Part shown: positions 35,583-44,091 of the stretch, one piece after another
How the letters are laid out: each line of letters opens with the position of its first letter
Position numbering within the stretch: the stretch's first letter is position 1
Assembly (NCBI GenBank): GCA_025370075.1
Contig: CP073016.1
Span: 2,170,001 to 2,234,000 of the forward strand
DNA from: Chryseotalea sp. WA131a
Lineage (GTDB): Bacteria > Bacteroidota > Bacteroidia > Cytophagales > Cyclobacteriaceae
DNA length: 64,000 nt
Direction of reading: 5' to 3'
Translations under genes and position numbers: made by a program
Notes under the pieces: generated by a model
Database searches by the model: none
Told to the model about the DNA's origin: nothing
Seen by the model: the letters and a program-made list of their open reading frames with translations, nothing else

Positions 35583-36949
35583 TGTCCGACTAAAATTTTT
35601 AAAGGGCGTCCTTTTTAAGGTCACCCTTTATGGTTACGTTTAGTTACCACACTTCACATAGCCATGAATAAAGGTAAAAAATTTGTCGGACAGCCGATTC
35701 TTTCTCAAATACTTTCTTGCATATCCACGGATATTATCAAGCAGTCCAGCAAGCAACATCGAAGCAATCGGTATTATAAACGTCTCCCAGTACGAGTTCA
35801 TCTGGTAAGTCTTTTATACGGTGTTTTCAGTTATTGTAATGGCCTTCGGGAGCTTTGTGAGGGCATATTGGCCTGCGAAGGAAAGCTGACACATCTTGGT
35901 TTCGATCAGGCTCCCGCTCGTAGTACGCTATCCGATGCAAACAACAATCGCAGTTATCTGGTATTTGAAACGATCTACTTCAAATTACTCAAGCAATATC
36001 ACAGTTTTATCTCGGACAGCCGGTTGAAAGGTCTCAGTATACGTAACTTGAAAATCATAGACAGTACTACCATCCGCTTGTTTAGCGACATTCTACGAGG
36101 AGTTGGTCGTAATCCGCTGGATGGTTCACGCAAGAAAGGTGGTATCAAAGTGCATGCCTTGATGGATGCCTTTTCAGGTGTGGCTGAATTTGTAAGAATG
36201 ACCGAAGCCAAGGTACATGACCGTAAATTCCTCTACCACATTAAGTTACCGGCCAATAGCTTTGTCGTATTTGATAAGGCGTATAACCTGTATCATCAAT
36301 TTGTAAAGTGGACAAATCAAAAAGTATGGTTCGTAACACGCATGAAAAGCAATGCCGTGTACCATGTCACCAAAGTAATTATCGACAACACTCAAAGGAA
36401 AAATGCAAAGGGTGTTCTCAAAGAGCAGTACGTCACAGTGGGCTACAAAACCGCAGAGCAGACCTTGCGATTAAAACTCAGACGGATTACTTTCAAATCC
36501 GATGATGGCAAAGTGTTCATCTTCATAACCAACAACTTTACGCTACCCTGTGCGCAAATCGCTTTGATTTACAAGTGTAGATGGATGATTGAGCTCTTGT
36601 TCAAACAAATCAAACAAAATTTTCCACTGCGCTACTTCTGGGGTAACAGCGAGAATGCGATTAAAATACAAGTGTATGCAGTGCTCATAGCTCAACTATT
36701 AATGGTCGTTATCCGCAAAAAAGCACAGACTAAAAAATCATTTGCCAATATGATTACTGTGATACGGCTACATTTGATGAGTTATGTTGCCTTGTTCGAT
36801 TTCATCAAAGATACGTATACCGCTTGGCGAAAAAGCAGCGACCCTCCTTTGTTCATCGCGTAAGGCAACTACCCCTAAAAACGAAGCGTCATTTTAAGAC
36901 CTAATTCCCCTACGGAAATATGACTTTTTAGACTAGTTTAGTCGGACAA
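35582..36949 (+). mobile_element. IS4-type insertion sequence (DUF4372 group)
   Basis: The element is 1368 bp, bounded by the 13-bp inverted repeat TTGTCCGACTAAA with TTTAGTCGGACAA, and carries one transposase gene. The flanks (ATCACTA and GAATG) show no target duplication. The two flanks belong to different cassettes, so sequence was lost. Confidence 0.85.
35664..36863 (+). CDS. IS4-family transposase with N-terminal DUF4372
   Basis: The product has 399 residues, normal for the group. The DUF4372 region is at the N-terminus (GQPILSQILSCISTDII, then LLYGVFSYCNGLRELCEGI). The DDE catalytic residues lie in LKIIDSTTI (Asp near 134), VVFDKAYNLY (Asp near 203) and YKCRWMIELLFKQIKQ (Glu near 311), the YREK-like signature. 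No frameshift is seen, so the element could be active. The Shine-Dalgarno region is weak, as elsewhere in the window. Confidence 0.93.
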   Translation: MNKGKKFVGQPILSQILSCISTDIIKQSSKQHRSNRYYKRLPVRVHLVSLLYGVFSYCNGLRELCEGILACEGKLTHLGFDQAPARSTLSDANNNRSYLVFETIYFKLLKQYHSFISDSRLKGLSIRNLKIIDSTTIRLFSDILRGVGRNPLDGSRKKGGIKVHALMDAFSGVAEFVRMTEAKVHDRKFLYHIKLPANSFVVFDKAYNLYHQFVKWTNQKVWFVTRMKSNAVYHVTKVIIDNTQRKNAKGVLKEQYVTVGYKTAEQTLRLKLRRITFKSDDGKVFIFITNNFTLPCAQIALIYKCRWMIELLFKQIKQNFPLRYFWGNSENAIKIQVYAVLIAQLLMVVIRKKAQTKKSFANMITVIRLHLMSYVALFDFIKDTYTAWRKSSDPPLFIA

Positions 36950-36954
36950 GAATG

Positions 36955-37216
36955 ATTAACTAAATAAATTCAAACTTTCCAACAGCAAACCCCACAACTT
37001 GCGCCCACACAATGTTAGGGGCGGTTTCTCGTCTTCCCACGTGCGGGAGGAGCGCACTAGACCGTGGCTTCGTCAGGATGAACGGAGGACGCCAGAAGTC
37101 GTGATCGTTGATGAGTTTTTTTTCCTGCGAGGCCTGCGGGCCGCGCGGTCGGCCGTGCGATGGGTTGCCACCTGCACATTTTCAAGAACGATCTTAATTC
37201 CCAAATCGCCCCTAAC
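36955..37216 (-). repeat. Family B cassette, copy 3, truncated by the IS
   Basis: The left half of the attC is missing. Homology starts at ATTAACTAAATAAATTC, and five bases (GAATG) of unknown origin separate it from the IS. The right half with GTTAGGG and the body are intact. This attC should no longer fold. Confidence 0.8.
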
Positions 37217-37339
37217 GGTTAGCTTATTGCTGGCGGGCAATTAAAACCTACGCCCTGTCCAACGTGATAAAGATAAATAAAGAACTGCACACTTCAATGA
37301 CGCACAGTCCCGCCCGCTTGCAATAAGCTTTTGTTAGCG
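37210..37339 (-). repeat. attC site, class 5
   Basis: Left heptamer CCCTAAC, right heptamer GTTAGCG, arms GCTTATTGC and GCAATAAGC. Confidence 0.85.
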
Positions 37340-37356
37340 GGCGTTTCTAATCAATC

Positions 37357-37776
37357 TTATTTACTCGTTCCTTTTATTGTCGAACTTTGGAACATAATTG
37401 GCAAAACATAATTCTGGTCAATAGTTTGTCCGTCTTTAATTGAAGGAATCCACCTAGGCATTGAGCGAATTAATCTTAATGCTTCCTCATCACAGCTATA
37501 ACAAATTCCTTTCTTTATTCTCACGTCCTCAATTGTACTGTCTCTCTTTACAATAAAACTTACATAAACATAGCCCTCGATTGTGTCGGTCGGTTCTTTC
37601 CATTTCCAGTTGTCTCCAATGAATCTGTTTAAACTAGCTTTTCCCCCGGGAAATTCAGCAAGTCGATCAGTCGAATTTGGTGATACCCTGTCGTCAATTC
37701 TATTGATTGTCCCTTTTTCAGTCGAACGAGTACATGACGCTAAAATCAAAGTCACAAAAAATGCAAATTGTCTCAT
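37357..37776 (-). CDS. Lipoprotein with a TonB C-terminal-like domain
   Basis: The product has 139 residues, with a lipobox-like LILASC (Cys15). The body AEFPGGKASLNRFIGDN, GYVYVSFIVKRDSTIEDVRIKKG and EALRLIRSMPRWIPSIKDGQTIDQNYVLPI is the TonB_C fold found in many Bacteroidota proteins. It lacks the TonB transmembrane anchor and proline linker, so energy transduction is unlikely. Stand-alone TonB_C lipoproteins of this kind have unknown roles. Confidence 0.85.
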   Translation of the reverse strand: MRQFAFFVTLILASCTRSTEKGTINRIDDRVSPNSTDRLAEFPGGKASLNRFIGDNWKWKEPTDTIEGYVYVSFIVKRDSTIEDVRIKKGICYSCDEEALRLIRSMPRWIPSIKDGQTIDQNYVLPIMFQSSTIKGTSK

Positions 37777-37793
37777 GGCTGATCTTTAATGCC

Positions 37794-37922
37794 CGCTAAC
37801 GTGAGTATTTGCGTTCGAGCGGGGCTTCCGAAGCCGCGTGGTGTCCCCGACACCGAACGCATTAAAGATACGAAACGTTGGATTACGCGTCAACCCCGCT
37901 TGACGCAAATACAGTGTTGTAG
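37794..37922 (-). repeat. attC site, class 1
   Basis: Left heptamer CGCTAAC, right heptamer GTTGTAG. It closes duplicated cassette D, copy 2. Confidence 0.85.
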
Positions 37923-38080
37923 GTCGTGCTCGTCCACTGTTACTTTTTGGTTTATCCTGAAGTTCGGAAGAAAGTCCACCGTGATAAAACAGTCTGGGTA
38001 AAAGATCTGAGTAGTCTCGATTTGTCAATGTGTACCGAAATGAAATTGTCGACTGCGCCTTGTCTTCATGCACTTTGTGT

Positions 38081-38368
38081 TCAGTTGCGCTCGTCCTCGT
38101 ACCCCAATGGAAACCAAACACCTCTCAATGTCGGGTCCTTCATGTTTGGGATGACGTGTCTTTGGTCCAAAGTCCTTATGTCTATGTTTTCTTTTTTGTT
38201 TTTCAGTTCAGGGATTTCCTGTCCCTTGAAAACACTTTGTCTAAGAATAGAAATTGCGTCATTGTAGTCGTAAGCTGTTACTCCGCATCCTAAAGGTAGT
38301 CCCGGTGGAAGGTCTTTGATTTGATTAGAGTCGAATTCAAACCAGTATCGTGTCACAATTATTTTCAT
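38081..38368 (-). CDS. Hypothetical 95-aa protein, duplicated cassette D copy 2
   Basis: It is the paralogue of 18388-18675 and nearly identical over the whole cassette. Substitutions are clustered in the non-coding 150 bp behind the gene, while the protein differs at about one residue. Both copies keep the class 1 attC on the left, whereas the neighbours on the right differ. The pair thus shows that body and left attC move together. Confidence 0.75.
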   Translation of the reverse strand: MKIIVTRYWFEFDSNQIKDLPPGLPLGCGVTAYDYNDAISILRQSVFKGQEIPELKNKKENIDIRTLDQRHVIPNMKDPTLRGVWFPLGYEDERN

Positions 38369-38403
38369 TTTATTCGAAGTCCACTTTGTCCTAAGAGCAT
38401 GAC

Positions 38404-38532
38404 CTACAACGTGAATATTTGCGATCGGGCGGGAATTTGAAACTACGTCCTGTCCCCGGCACGAAGCCGAATAAAGATAACAAAACTTTGAACCACACGT
38501 CAACCCCGCCTGGCGCAAATATATTGTTGGCG
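38404..38532 (-). repeat. attC site, class 2
   Basis: Left heptamer CTACAAC, right heptamer GTTGGCG. It closes the cassette of 38551-38892. Confidence 0.85.
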
Positions 38533-38550
38533 GTAGTTGTTTTTTGTCCG

Positions 38551-38892
38551 TCATTGAAATCTGAAATTAACTTCATTGTCCGCAAAGAATATCGGAACCA
38601 GAATCTTTGCCTCCGTCCCGTCCTTTGAAATTAAAGCCCAGTCCAAACTGTCAATTATTGATTGATGTTTAAATCCTTCTTTGTCTATGAAGTTCGCGTA
38701 AACGTTACCGTCCCCTAACACCTTGTCCGAGGATTCAATTGAAAAACCGATATAGTCCCGTAACTCTTTTTCTTTATTTAAAGTGTCGCGATTAAATTCA
38801 ATTTGTCCTGAGATGTTTGGAAAGTCGCTCCGATTTGTCAAAACGGTCCCAAGAAAATTGTCCTTATAAAATAATTTATACTCTTGTCCCAT
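38551..38892 (-). CDS. Hypothetical protein, 113 aa
   Basis: A small soluble, beta-rich protein (YKLFYKDNFLGTVLTNRSDFP, IGFSIESSDKV) ending VPIFFADNEVNFRFQ. The KLFYKDKFIGTV-type opening occurs in small Bacteroidota proteins of unknown function. No signal peptide is seen. The ATG is 83 bp from the cassette end and no other start fits. The remaining 82 bp (38893-38974) include a GAAATCAATTTCGGG palindrome next to the end. Confidence 0.68.
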   Translation of the reverse strand: MGQEYKLFYKDNFLGTVLTNRSDFPNISGQIEFNRDTLNKEKELRDYIGFSIESSDKVLGDGNVYANFIDKEGFKHQSIIDSLDWALISKDGTEAKILVPIFFADNEVNFRFQ

Positions 38893-38974
38893 ATAACCTC
38901 TATTTCTTGCTTCACTTTGTCACAAACGTTAGCTACCCGAAATTGATTTCCGTCTCGGGGATGGGTGGAATTAC

Positions 38975-39104
38975 CGCCAACGTGAGTATTTGCGTTCGAG
39001 CGGGGCTTCCGAAGCCACGCCTTGTCCCCGACACCGAACGCATTAAAGATACGAAAACGTTGGATTACGCGTCAACCCCGCTTGACGCAAATACATTGTT
39101 ATAG
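38975..39104 (-). repeat. attC site, class 1
   Basis: Left heptamer CGCCAAC, right heptamer GTTATAG. It closes the cassette of 39260-39601. Confidence 0.85.
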
Positions 39105-39259
39105 CTCGTGCGCGTCACCCGTTACCTTTTGTCTTGTGTCCAGTCCGTAGCATATTTACTTTCAAAAGTGAGTCCACTTATAAAAATCTACCCGCGAGGC
39201 TTTTCAAAAATTCAATAATTGAATTCTTATCGTAAAACTGATTCTTCTTTATTGAAAAT

Positions 39260-39601
39260 TTAGTCCTTGAATTTTATAATTACAATAACATCTCCATCGT
39301 CAGTCATTACCGCATCAAAGTCACCTATTTTTCCTTTATCTTTTCTCTTCAAAGCTCTGTCCACAACTTCTTGCATTTGTTTTTGGATTGTTTGTCTGCC
39401 GGCAAGGCTACTGGTTAAAGATGTTGTAAGTCGGTCAACAACTTCATATTCCCTAACTGGTTCACACATCACATAGACCTCTTTCCCTAGTGTTTTTTGA
39501 ACACGACCTAGTCCTTTCGAGTCTTGGAGCGGAGAAAAACTAAATAAAGTCAGACTAGCTATTACTAGTACCACAATTCCATAATACAATCTTGTTGTCA
39601 T
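39260..39601 (-). CDS. Secreted or anchored hypothetical protein, 113 aa
   Basis: A hydrophobic N-terminus (YYGIVVLVIASLTLFSFS) is followed by a mixed helix/strand domain with VYVMCEPVREYEVVDRL and a C-terminal VMTDDGDVIVIIKF. This fits a signal anchor plus small periplasmic domain. No family is recognised. An unusually long 155-bp gap separates its stop from the attC; nothing is recognisable there. Confidence 0.68.
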   Translation of the reverse strand: MTTRLYYGIVVLVIASLTLFSFSPLQDSKGLGRVQKTLGKEVYVMCEPVREYEVVDRLTTSLTSSLAGRQTIQKQMQEVVDRALKRKDKGKIGDFDAVMTDDGDVIVIIKFKD

Positions 39602-39641
39602 AATATTTATTGTTTAGTGTTAATTTATTCTAGCGCATGAG

Positions 39642-39768
39642 CTATAACGATTTGTGCTTGCGATCGGGCGGGATTTAAAACCTACGTCTTGTCGACATGC
39701 ACAAGTTAAATTTAATAATACAAACTTTCAAAACCTACTGTCCGCCTGACGCAAGCACATTGTTATGT
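39642..39768 (-). repeat. attC site, atypical class 2 arms
   Basis: Left heptamer CTATAAC, right heptamer GTTATGT. The arms GTGCTTGCGATCGGGCGGG and CCGCCTGACGCAAGCAC pair. The inner region TGTCGACATGCACAAG differs from all others. Confidence 0.8.
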
Positions 39769-39772
39769 ACTG

Positions 39773-40723
39773 TTATTTTTTATTCAAATACTTGTCCACC
39801 CATATCAAAAACTCATCTGAGTCTAACTGAGAAAATGCGTGGGGATGTCTTCTTCCGTCTGGAAAATATCCTTTGCCAATATTTGTAATGAGTTCCGCTG
39901 CATCGTTACCCAGAAGTCTCAACTGTACAATACAAGCAGTCATGTCAGCCAAGTTAGTGAGTTCAATTGGTGTCCGTCTATTCTCAATATACCAGTTAAC
40001 GTCAGGATCGCAATAAAGTCTAACCGGTATTGATTTCAGAAACTTTGCATTACCTCCATCTTGTTCGTCCCTATAAAATGAGGATATCTTCTCATAAGCG
40101 TTAGGTCTTTCCAATGGCGTTCCTCCTAATTCTGATTCAAACCTTTTTATGAAATAGTCTGCTTCGTTTGAAGCTGTCTCGCTGAAGTTTATTTTTTTGA
40201 AATACTTAAAGCTTTCCCAAAGATGCTTCATGTCAAGAGGCGGGTCAACCCCAAATACAAGTCTTGGCTTTATTATCCTTACATTGTCTGTCTTAAATGC
40301 ATTGGCGGTATAAAGAAGTGCCCCGTTACCTCCGAGTGAATGTCCCCCAATGATAAACTTGTTAGTTGGAACTTTGTATTTCTTAATCACTTCTGGAACA
40401 AGAGATGTTAGTCGACTTTGTGATATAGAATCCGATGAATTGGTCACCAAAGCTAAATATGGAATGATCACCAGATAACCGTCTGCCCTTGCTTTTGCTG
40501 GAAGGTCAGTTTCTTGCAACACGTCTCTCGGTGGCCCTCCAAAACCCGGTAAGATTACGAGCAGCCCTTTGATTGTTGATTTGGGTACAAGAGCCAAATA
40601 GAAATTTTGTGTCGAGTCTTGAGTCCGAAATACTCGCTCGACTTCTTGTCCAAAGATAACTTCTCTTTGCCCAAAGGAAGAAAATGAAATACTTACAAAT
40701 ACAACAACGATTAACGATTTCAA
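39773..40723 (-). CDS. Secreted alpha/beta hydrolase, paralogue 1
   Basis: The product has 316 residues with a signal peptide (MKSLIVVVFVSISFSSFGQ). The fold markers are LLVILPGFGGPP (oxyanion region), IIGGHSLGGNGALLY (nucleophile Ser in GHSLG), VFGVDPPLDMKHLW and a C-terminal RRHPHAF that may supply the catalytic His. It shares DPPLD and DVNWYIENR with the protein at 57399-58334. Substrate unknown; esterase-like. The start is a TTG that overlaps the stop of the leader ORF MYYYFWKECANHLRT, which begins at the ATG in the cassette-end heptamer. Confidence 0.82.
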   Translation of the reverse strand: MKSLIVVVFVSISFSSFGQREVIFGQEVERVFRTQDSTQNFYLALVPKSTIKGLLVILPGFGGPPRDVLQETDLPAKARADGYLVIIPYLALVTNSSDSISQSRLTSLVPEVIKKYKVPTNKFIIGGHSLGGNGALLYTANAFKTDNVRIIKPRLVFGVDPPLDMKHLWESFKYFKKINFSETASNEADYFIKRFESELGGTPLERPNAYEKISSFYRDEQDGGNAKFLKSIPVRLYCDPDVNWYIENRRTPIELTNLADMTACIVQLRLLGNDAAELITNIGKGYFPDGRRHPHAFSQLDSDEFLIWVDKYLNKK

Positions 40724-40763
40724 GTCCTCAAATGGTTAGCACACTCTTTCCAAAAATAATAGT

Positions 40764-40893
40764 ACATAACGTGTATGTTTGCGCAGTGGTGGGATTTTGA
40801 AACGCTTCACTGTCCCACGTGACCAAACGTTGAACGAAGATAGCACTTTGAACTTACACATCACCCCACCATTGCGCAAACATTTTGTTGTGG
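40764..40893 (-). repeat. attC site, class 3
   Basis: Left heptamer ACATAAC, right heptamer GTTGTGG, arm GTTTGCGCA. It closes the RelE/ParE cassette. Confidence 0.85.
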
Positions 40894-40902
40894 GGCGTAG
40901 AT

Positions 40903-41187
40903 TTATCCGAATTTTTTCTTTGGGTCCTGTCTACCGTCAAAGAACGCGAGTATGATAATCTTGTTGTTCCTTATTCTATAAAGTATTCTAGTCTGCCGTG
41001 ATAATTGAAATCCTCTAATGTCGTTAGATTCAACCTGTCCCATGAAAGGAAAGTCTTTAAGAAGCCCCAAAGTTTCATCGGCCTTATGAATAAACTCCTT
41101 AGCTGTCTTTTCTCCAAAATTTTGTCTTATGTAATTTACAATTGAATCAAAATTCTGTTCGGCTCTTGGGGTAACATAAACTTGCAT
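40903..41187 (-). CDS. RelE/ParE-type toxin
   Basis: The product has 94 residues. The pattern VTPRAEQNFDSIVNYIRQNFGEKTAKEFIHKADETLGLLKDFPFMG, then RGFQLSRQTRILYRIRNNKIIILAFFDGRQDPKK, is that of ParE/RelE toxins. These have Y-I...FG...A..F...L..L...P..G, and a C-terminal R-I-L-Y strand and F.GRQDP. The target could be gyrase or ribosome-bound mRNA. It lies directly behind its antitoxin, sharing one base. Confidence 0.9.
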   Translation of the reverse strand: MQVYVTPRAEQNFDSIVNYIRQNFGEKTAKEFIHKADETLGLLKDFPFMGQVESNDIRGFQLSRQTRILYRIRNNKIIILAFFDGRQDPKKKFG

Positions 41188-41417
41188 TAATACTTCATCT
41201 TAACAGTCTCCCAGTCAATTAGACTTTTGTCGTCTTGAGATTCTTCGTATGATAAATAAACCTCCTTCTTTTGTTCTTCGTTCAGGGTGTTCCAAATCTG
41301 TCCTTCTTTTCCAGTCTCTCTTTGCTTTAGGAAATCATAAACTGTCCGCAATAGCTGTTCGTTTTCAATCCTGTCTAGGATTTTATGTAGGTCTGACTTC
41401 AATTCAATTGTCCCCAT
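41187..41417 (-). CDS. Antitoxin of the RelE/ParE module
   Basis: The product has 76 residues. The opening MGTIELKSDLHKILDRIENEQLLRTVYDFLKQ and the ending WNTLNEEQKKEVYLSYEESQDDKSLIDWETVKMKY are those of small Bacteroidota antitoxins. They have a helical N-terminus and a toxin-binding acidic C-terminus. It overlaps the toxin start by one base. Confidence 0.87.
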   Translation of the reverse strand: MGTIELKSDLHKILDRIENEQLLRTVYDFLKQRETGKEGQIWNTLNEEQKKEVYLSYEESQDDKSLIDWETVKMKY

Positions 41418-41486
41418 ATTATTTTTTCTTTGAATAACCCAAATTTAAGTCTTTTCAGTCAATTTTTCTATTGGTCGACCTATGCC

Positions 41487-41617
41487 CCACAACGTTTGTG
41501 TTTCTGCAGTGGTGCGCTTCCGAAGCCGCGTCCTGTCCCACGAAACGAAACGTTGAACGAAGATAAAAACTTATAGCTTACACGTCACCGCACCATTGCA
41601 GAAACATTTTGTTGTGT
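41487..41617 (-). repeat. attC site, class 3
   Basis: Left heptamer CCACAAC, right heptamer GTTGTGT, arm GTTTCTGCA. It closes the DUF4932 cassette. Confidence 0.85.
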
Positions 41618-41622
41618 GGCGT

Positions 41623-42744
41623 TTAGTTTTTCTCTAATCTTTTATCTACTTCTTGAGCACTAAACGAGTCAAATGTCTTAATTAGGTCTGGTAAGTAATT
41701 GTCAAATGTCTGATACTTTGTGTTTGATTCATACTCTTTTATTCTTTGCTCTAGTTCCGGTAGAAAAATAAATTTTTTATTGTCTTTGTACTCTAGTCTA
41801 AGGTTAGCAGATAATGAAATGTCCCCACTTCTCTCTGCTATTCGAATTTCACCTAGTCTAACAAAATGTTCAGCTACACAGTCCCACCATGTCCCATAAT
41901 TTTGGTTCTCCATTACATTGCGGAGTTTAGGTGTAAATAGTCCTTCGTATTTATTTATCAATTCAGTTATGACAACTTTTTCTAATAGAGGATTCACAAA
42001 AGCATGACCAAATTCATGGCGCGCGTTAGTCAGAATATAATTTCTGTCATTGAAACCAAATTGTTGATAATCTGACAGTCGACTTAATTCATCAATCGGT
42101 TGACTAGCACTGATAATTTGATAAACAAGCATTCCGTCCTTTGTTCTTACGTAAGGACCGACTCCTCTCTGGTCGCCCGTTTGCATTTCAGGTGCTGGTA
42201 TTATTGTGTATTTCAATTTCTTGTCTTTGTAAAATGATTCCATTTGGTCAATGAAATCATTACTCGGAAGATTAATAACAATTTCATCTATAGCTCCGTC
42301 ATAAAATTCTTTGTTGGATTCTAGAAAACCCTTGACATCTGCGTCTATGTAAAATTCAGCAACTTTCTCTTTCCATTTGTCAATTAAATCAATTCGATTT
42401 TCATAAGGAGTATTTTTTAATGAGTATTTGTACCCCGTCTTTGGTAAAGGCTCTGAATAGAGAAGAACTTCCATCAATTCGTCACTATAGAAAACTTCGT
42501 TTCGTAATAAACTGTCTGAAAACAATACTGCAGGATGGTCTTTAAATTTGTCAAAGTGCTCTGCACTTGCAACAATCATTGGTCGGGTTGGATACTTGCC
42601 CGGCCAAGCAAAATGCTCAAGAATTAATTGAGTGTGGATGTTGTAATTCAATTCAACGTCAATTTGGCGAGATTCAGCTTTGTCCCGTTGTGAAATGCAA
42701 CTTATTGCAAGTAATACAAATGCTATGTTCAAAGTCAACCTCAT
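41623..42744 (-). CDS. DUF4932-like putative metalloprotease lipoprotein
   Basis: The product has 373 residues. The lipobox-like LLAISC (Cys16) is followed by a helical domain and, near residue 243, the zinc motif HEFGHAFVNP (HExxH). A downstream WDCVAEHFVRLGEIR probably brings the third ligand (Glu). The layout (N-terminal YNIHTQLILEHFAWPGKYP) is that of DUF4932 proteins. It is predicted to be a lipid-anchored peptidase. The stop lies 5 bp from the attC and the ATG 33 bp from the cassette end. Confidence 0.87.
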   Translation of the reverse strand: MRLTLNIAFVLLAISCISQRDKAESRQIDVELNYNIHTQLILEHFAWPGKYPTRPMIVASAEHFDKFKDHPAVLFSDSLLRNEVFYSDELMEVLLYSEPLPKTGYKYSLKNTPYENRIDLIDKWKEKVAEFYIDADVKGFLESNKEFYDGAIDEIVINLPSNDFIDQMESFYKDKKLKYTIIPAPEMQTGDQRGVGPYVRTKDGMLVYQIISASQPIDELSRLSDYQQFGFNDRNYILTNARHEFGHAFVNPLLEKVVITELINKYEGLFTPKLRNVMENQNYGTWWDCVAEHFVRLGEIRIAERSGDISLSANLRLEYKDNKKFIFLPELEQRIKEYESNTKYQTFDNYLPDLIKTFDSFSAQEVDKRLEKN

Positions 42745-42777
42745 TGTTTACGATACTCTGTCCAAAAACTAAATGAC

Positions 42778-43099
42778 ACACAACGGCTACGTGTGGGCGC
42801 AGGTTGATAAAAACATTCACACCCCTCCCACGAAATAAATTAACTAAATAAATTCAAACTTTCCAACAGCAAACCCCACAACTTGCGCCCACACAATGTT
42901 AGGGGCGGTTTCTCGTCTTCCCACGTGCGGGAGGAGCGCACTAGACCGTGGCTTCGTCAGGATGAACGGAGGACGCCAGAAGTCGTGATCGTTGATGAGT
43001 TTTTTTCCTGCGAGGCCTGCGGGCCGCGCGGTCGGCCGTGCGGTGGGTTGCCACCTGCACATTTTCAAGAACGATCTTAATTCCCAAATCGCCCCTAAC
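42778..43099 (-). repeat. Family B cassette, copy 4
   Basis: One T is missing from the T8 run near 43000 compared with the other copies, which breaks the plus-strand frame there. Confidence 0.8.
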
Positions 43100-43219
43100 G
43101 ATGAGGGTTGCCGAAGGTGGGATTAAAAACTTCGCTCTTTCCCCATAAGATAAAATTAATAGAAAGAGGAACGTTTTCCTAACGCACTTAGCCCCACTTT
43201 CGGCAACCCTATGTTGGGC
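43093..43219 (-). repeat. attC site, unique arms
   Basis: Left heptamer CCCTAAC, right heptamer GTTGGGC. The arms AGGGTTGCCGAA and TTCGGCAACCCT pair perfectly over 12 bp. Confidence 0.82.
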
Positions 43220-43601
43220 GGTGTTGCAATTTCGAGTTCGCCTTTTATGGCCAAGTCATTGCGTATAAAAGAAAATTATGCGCACGTTACTTGGACTGCC
43301 GAAGTTCATTTCCCTGTTATTTACCCCCTTTTAACACGGCACACTTCGGCACGTTAGCCGTAATTAAACGTTTGTAATCGTTTGACATCTGGATACTGTC
43401 AAACCAAACGATTAACTTCGTCCCCAAGTCTTTGAAAGCGGGGTCACCCGTTTGAAAGTGCGAACTTTCACGGTCTCACCGCAAAGACTTGAAAAGAAAT
43501 CCTAACGTCTTTCTTCCAACGTGCCTTCAGCGACTTTGTAAATAAATAGGGAAAACAGAACTTTGTAAAAGGCGATCTCTGAAATTCGCACTCGCAATAT
43601 A
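43220..43601. other. Cassette body without a clear gene
   Basis: The ends GTTGGGC and GCCCAAC match. The 380 bp hold direct words such as GAACTTTCACGG and imperfect palindromes (AACGATTAACTTCG, CTTTGAAAGCG), but no frame above 60 codons stays inside the body. It could encode a small RNA; nothing proves it. Confidence 0.5.
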
Positions 43602-43966
43602 GCCCAACGGCCAAGTTTGTGACGGCTGCGGTCTTCGGAGCGCGTCCCTGTCGCACGTGGCAGAGCTAAATTAAGAAAAACAAACCGAATAACCACAACG
43701 ACCCCGCAGCTGGCATAAACTTTTTGTTATGCGAACAGCCCCAGAAACTGTTCAGGGGCCGAAAAACCGTCCAACGTGGCGGGTGCGCCTGCGTCCCTGT
43801 CCCGGAGCGGTGAAGCGTGGCGCGGTGAAGAAATTGTCGACCGCGTCACCGTCCCCACGCAATGCTGAACCAATTTGAAAAGCTGCAAAACAAATAAGCA
43901 AAGGCGCGGGATGAATTTCATTTTGCGGTTTCAAAATCCTGCGCGTTCGCGGGGCTTGCGCATAAC
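43602..43966 (-). repeat. Family A cassette, copy 14
   Basis: The attC reads ACCACAACGACCCCGCAG, a variant also found in the copy at 50717. Confidence 0.8.
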
Positions 43967-44091
43967 GTGGGTGCTTGCGTTCGGGCGGGGTATAAAAACC
44001 TGCGCCTCCTCCCACTTGATAAAAATAAGTAGAAAGCACCACACTTTCAAGCCGCACTTCCGCCCCGCCTGACGCAAGCACGATGTTGTGC
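43960..44091 (-). repeat. attC site, unique arms
   Basis: Left heptamer GCATAAC, right heptamer GTTGTGC. The arms GTGCTTGCGTTCGGGCGGGG and CCCCGCCTGACGCAAGCAC pair, with one extra base on the left. Confidence 0.82.

Noticed and set aside
43502..43696. 64-residue minus-strand frame in the cassette at 43220
   Set aside because: Its first half is family A attC sequence; the rest has no start codon of its own and no gene-like features.
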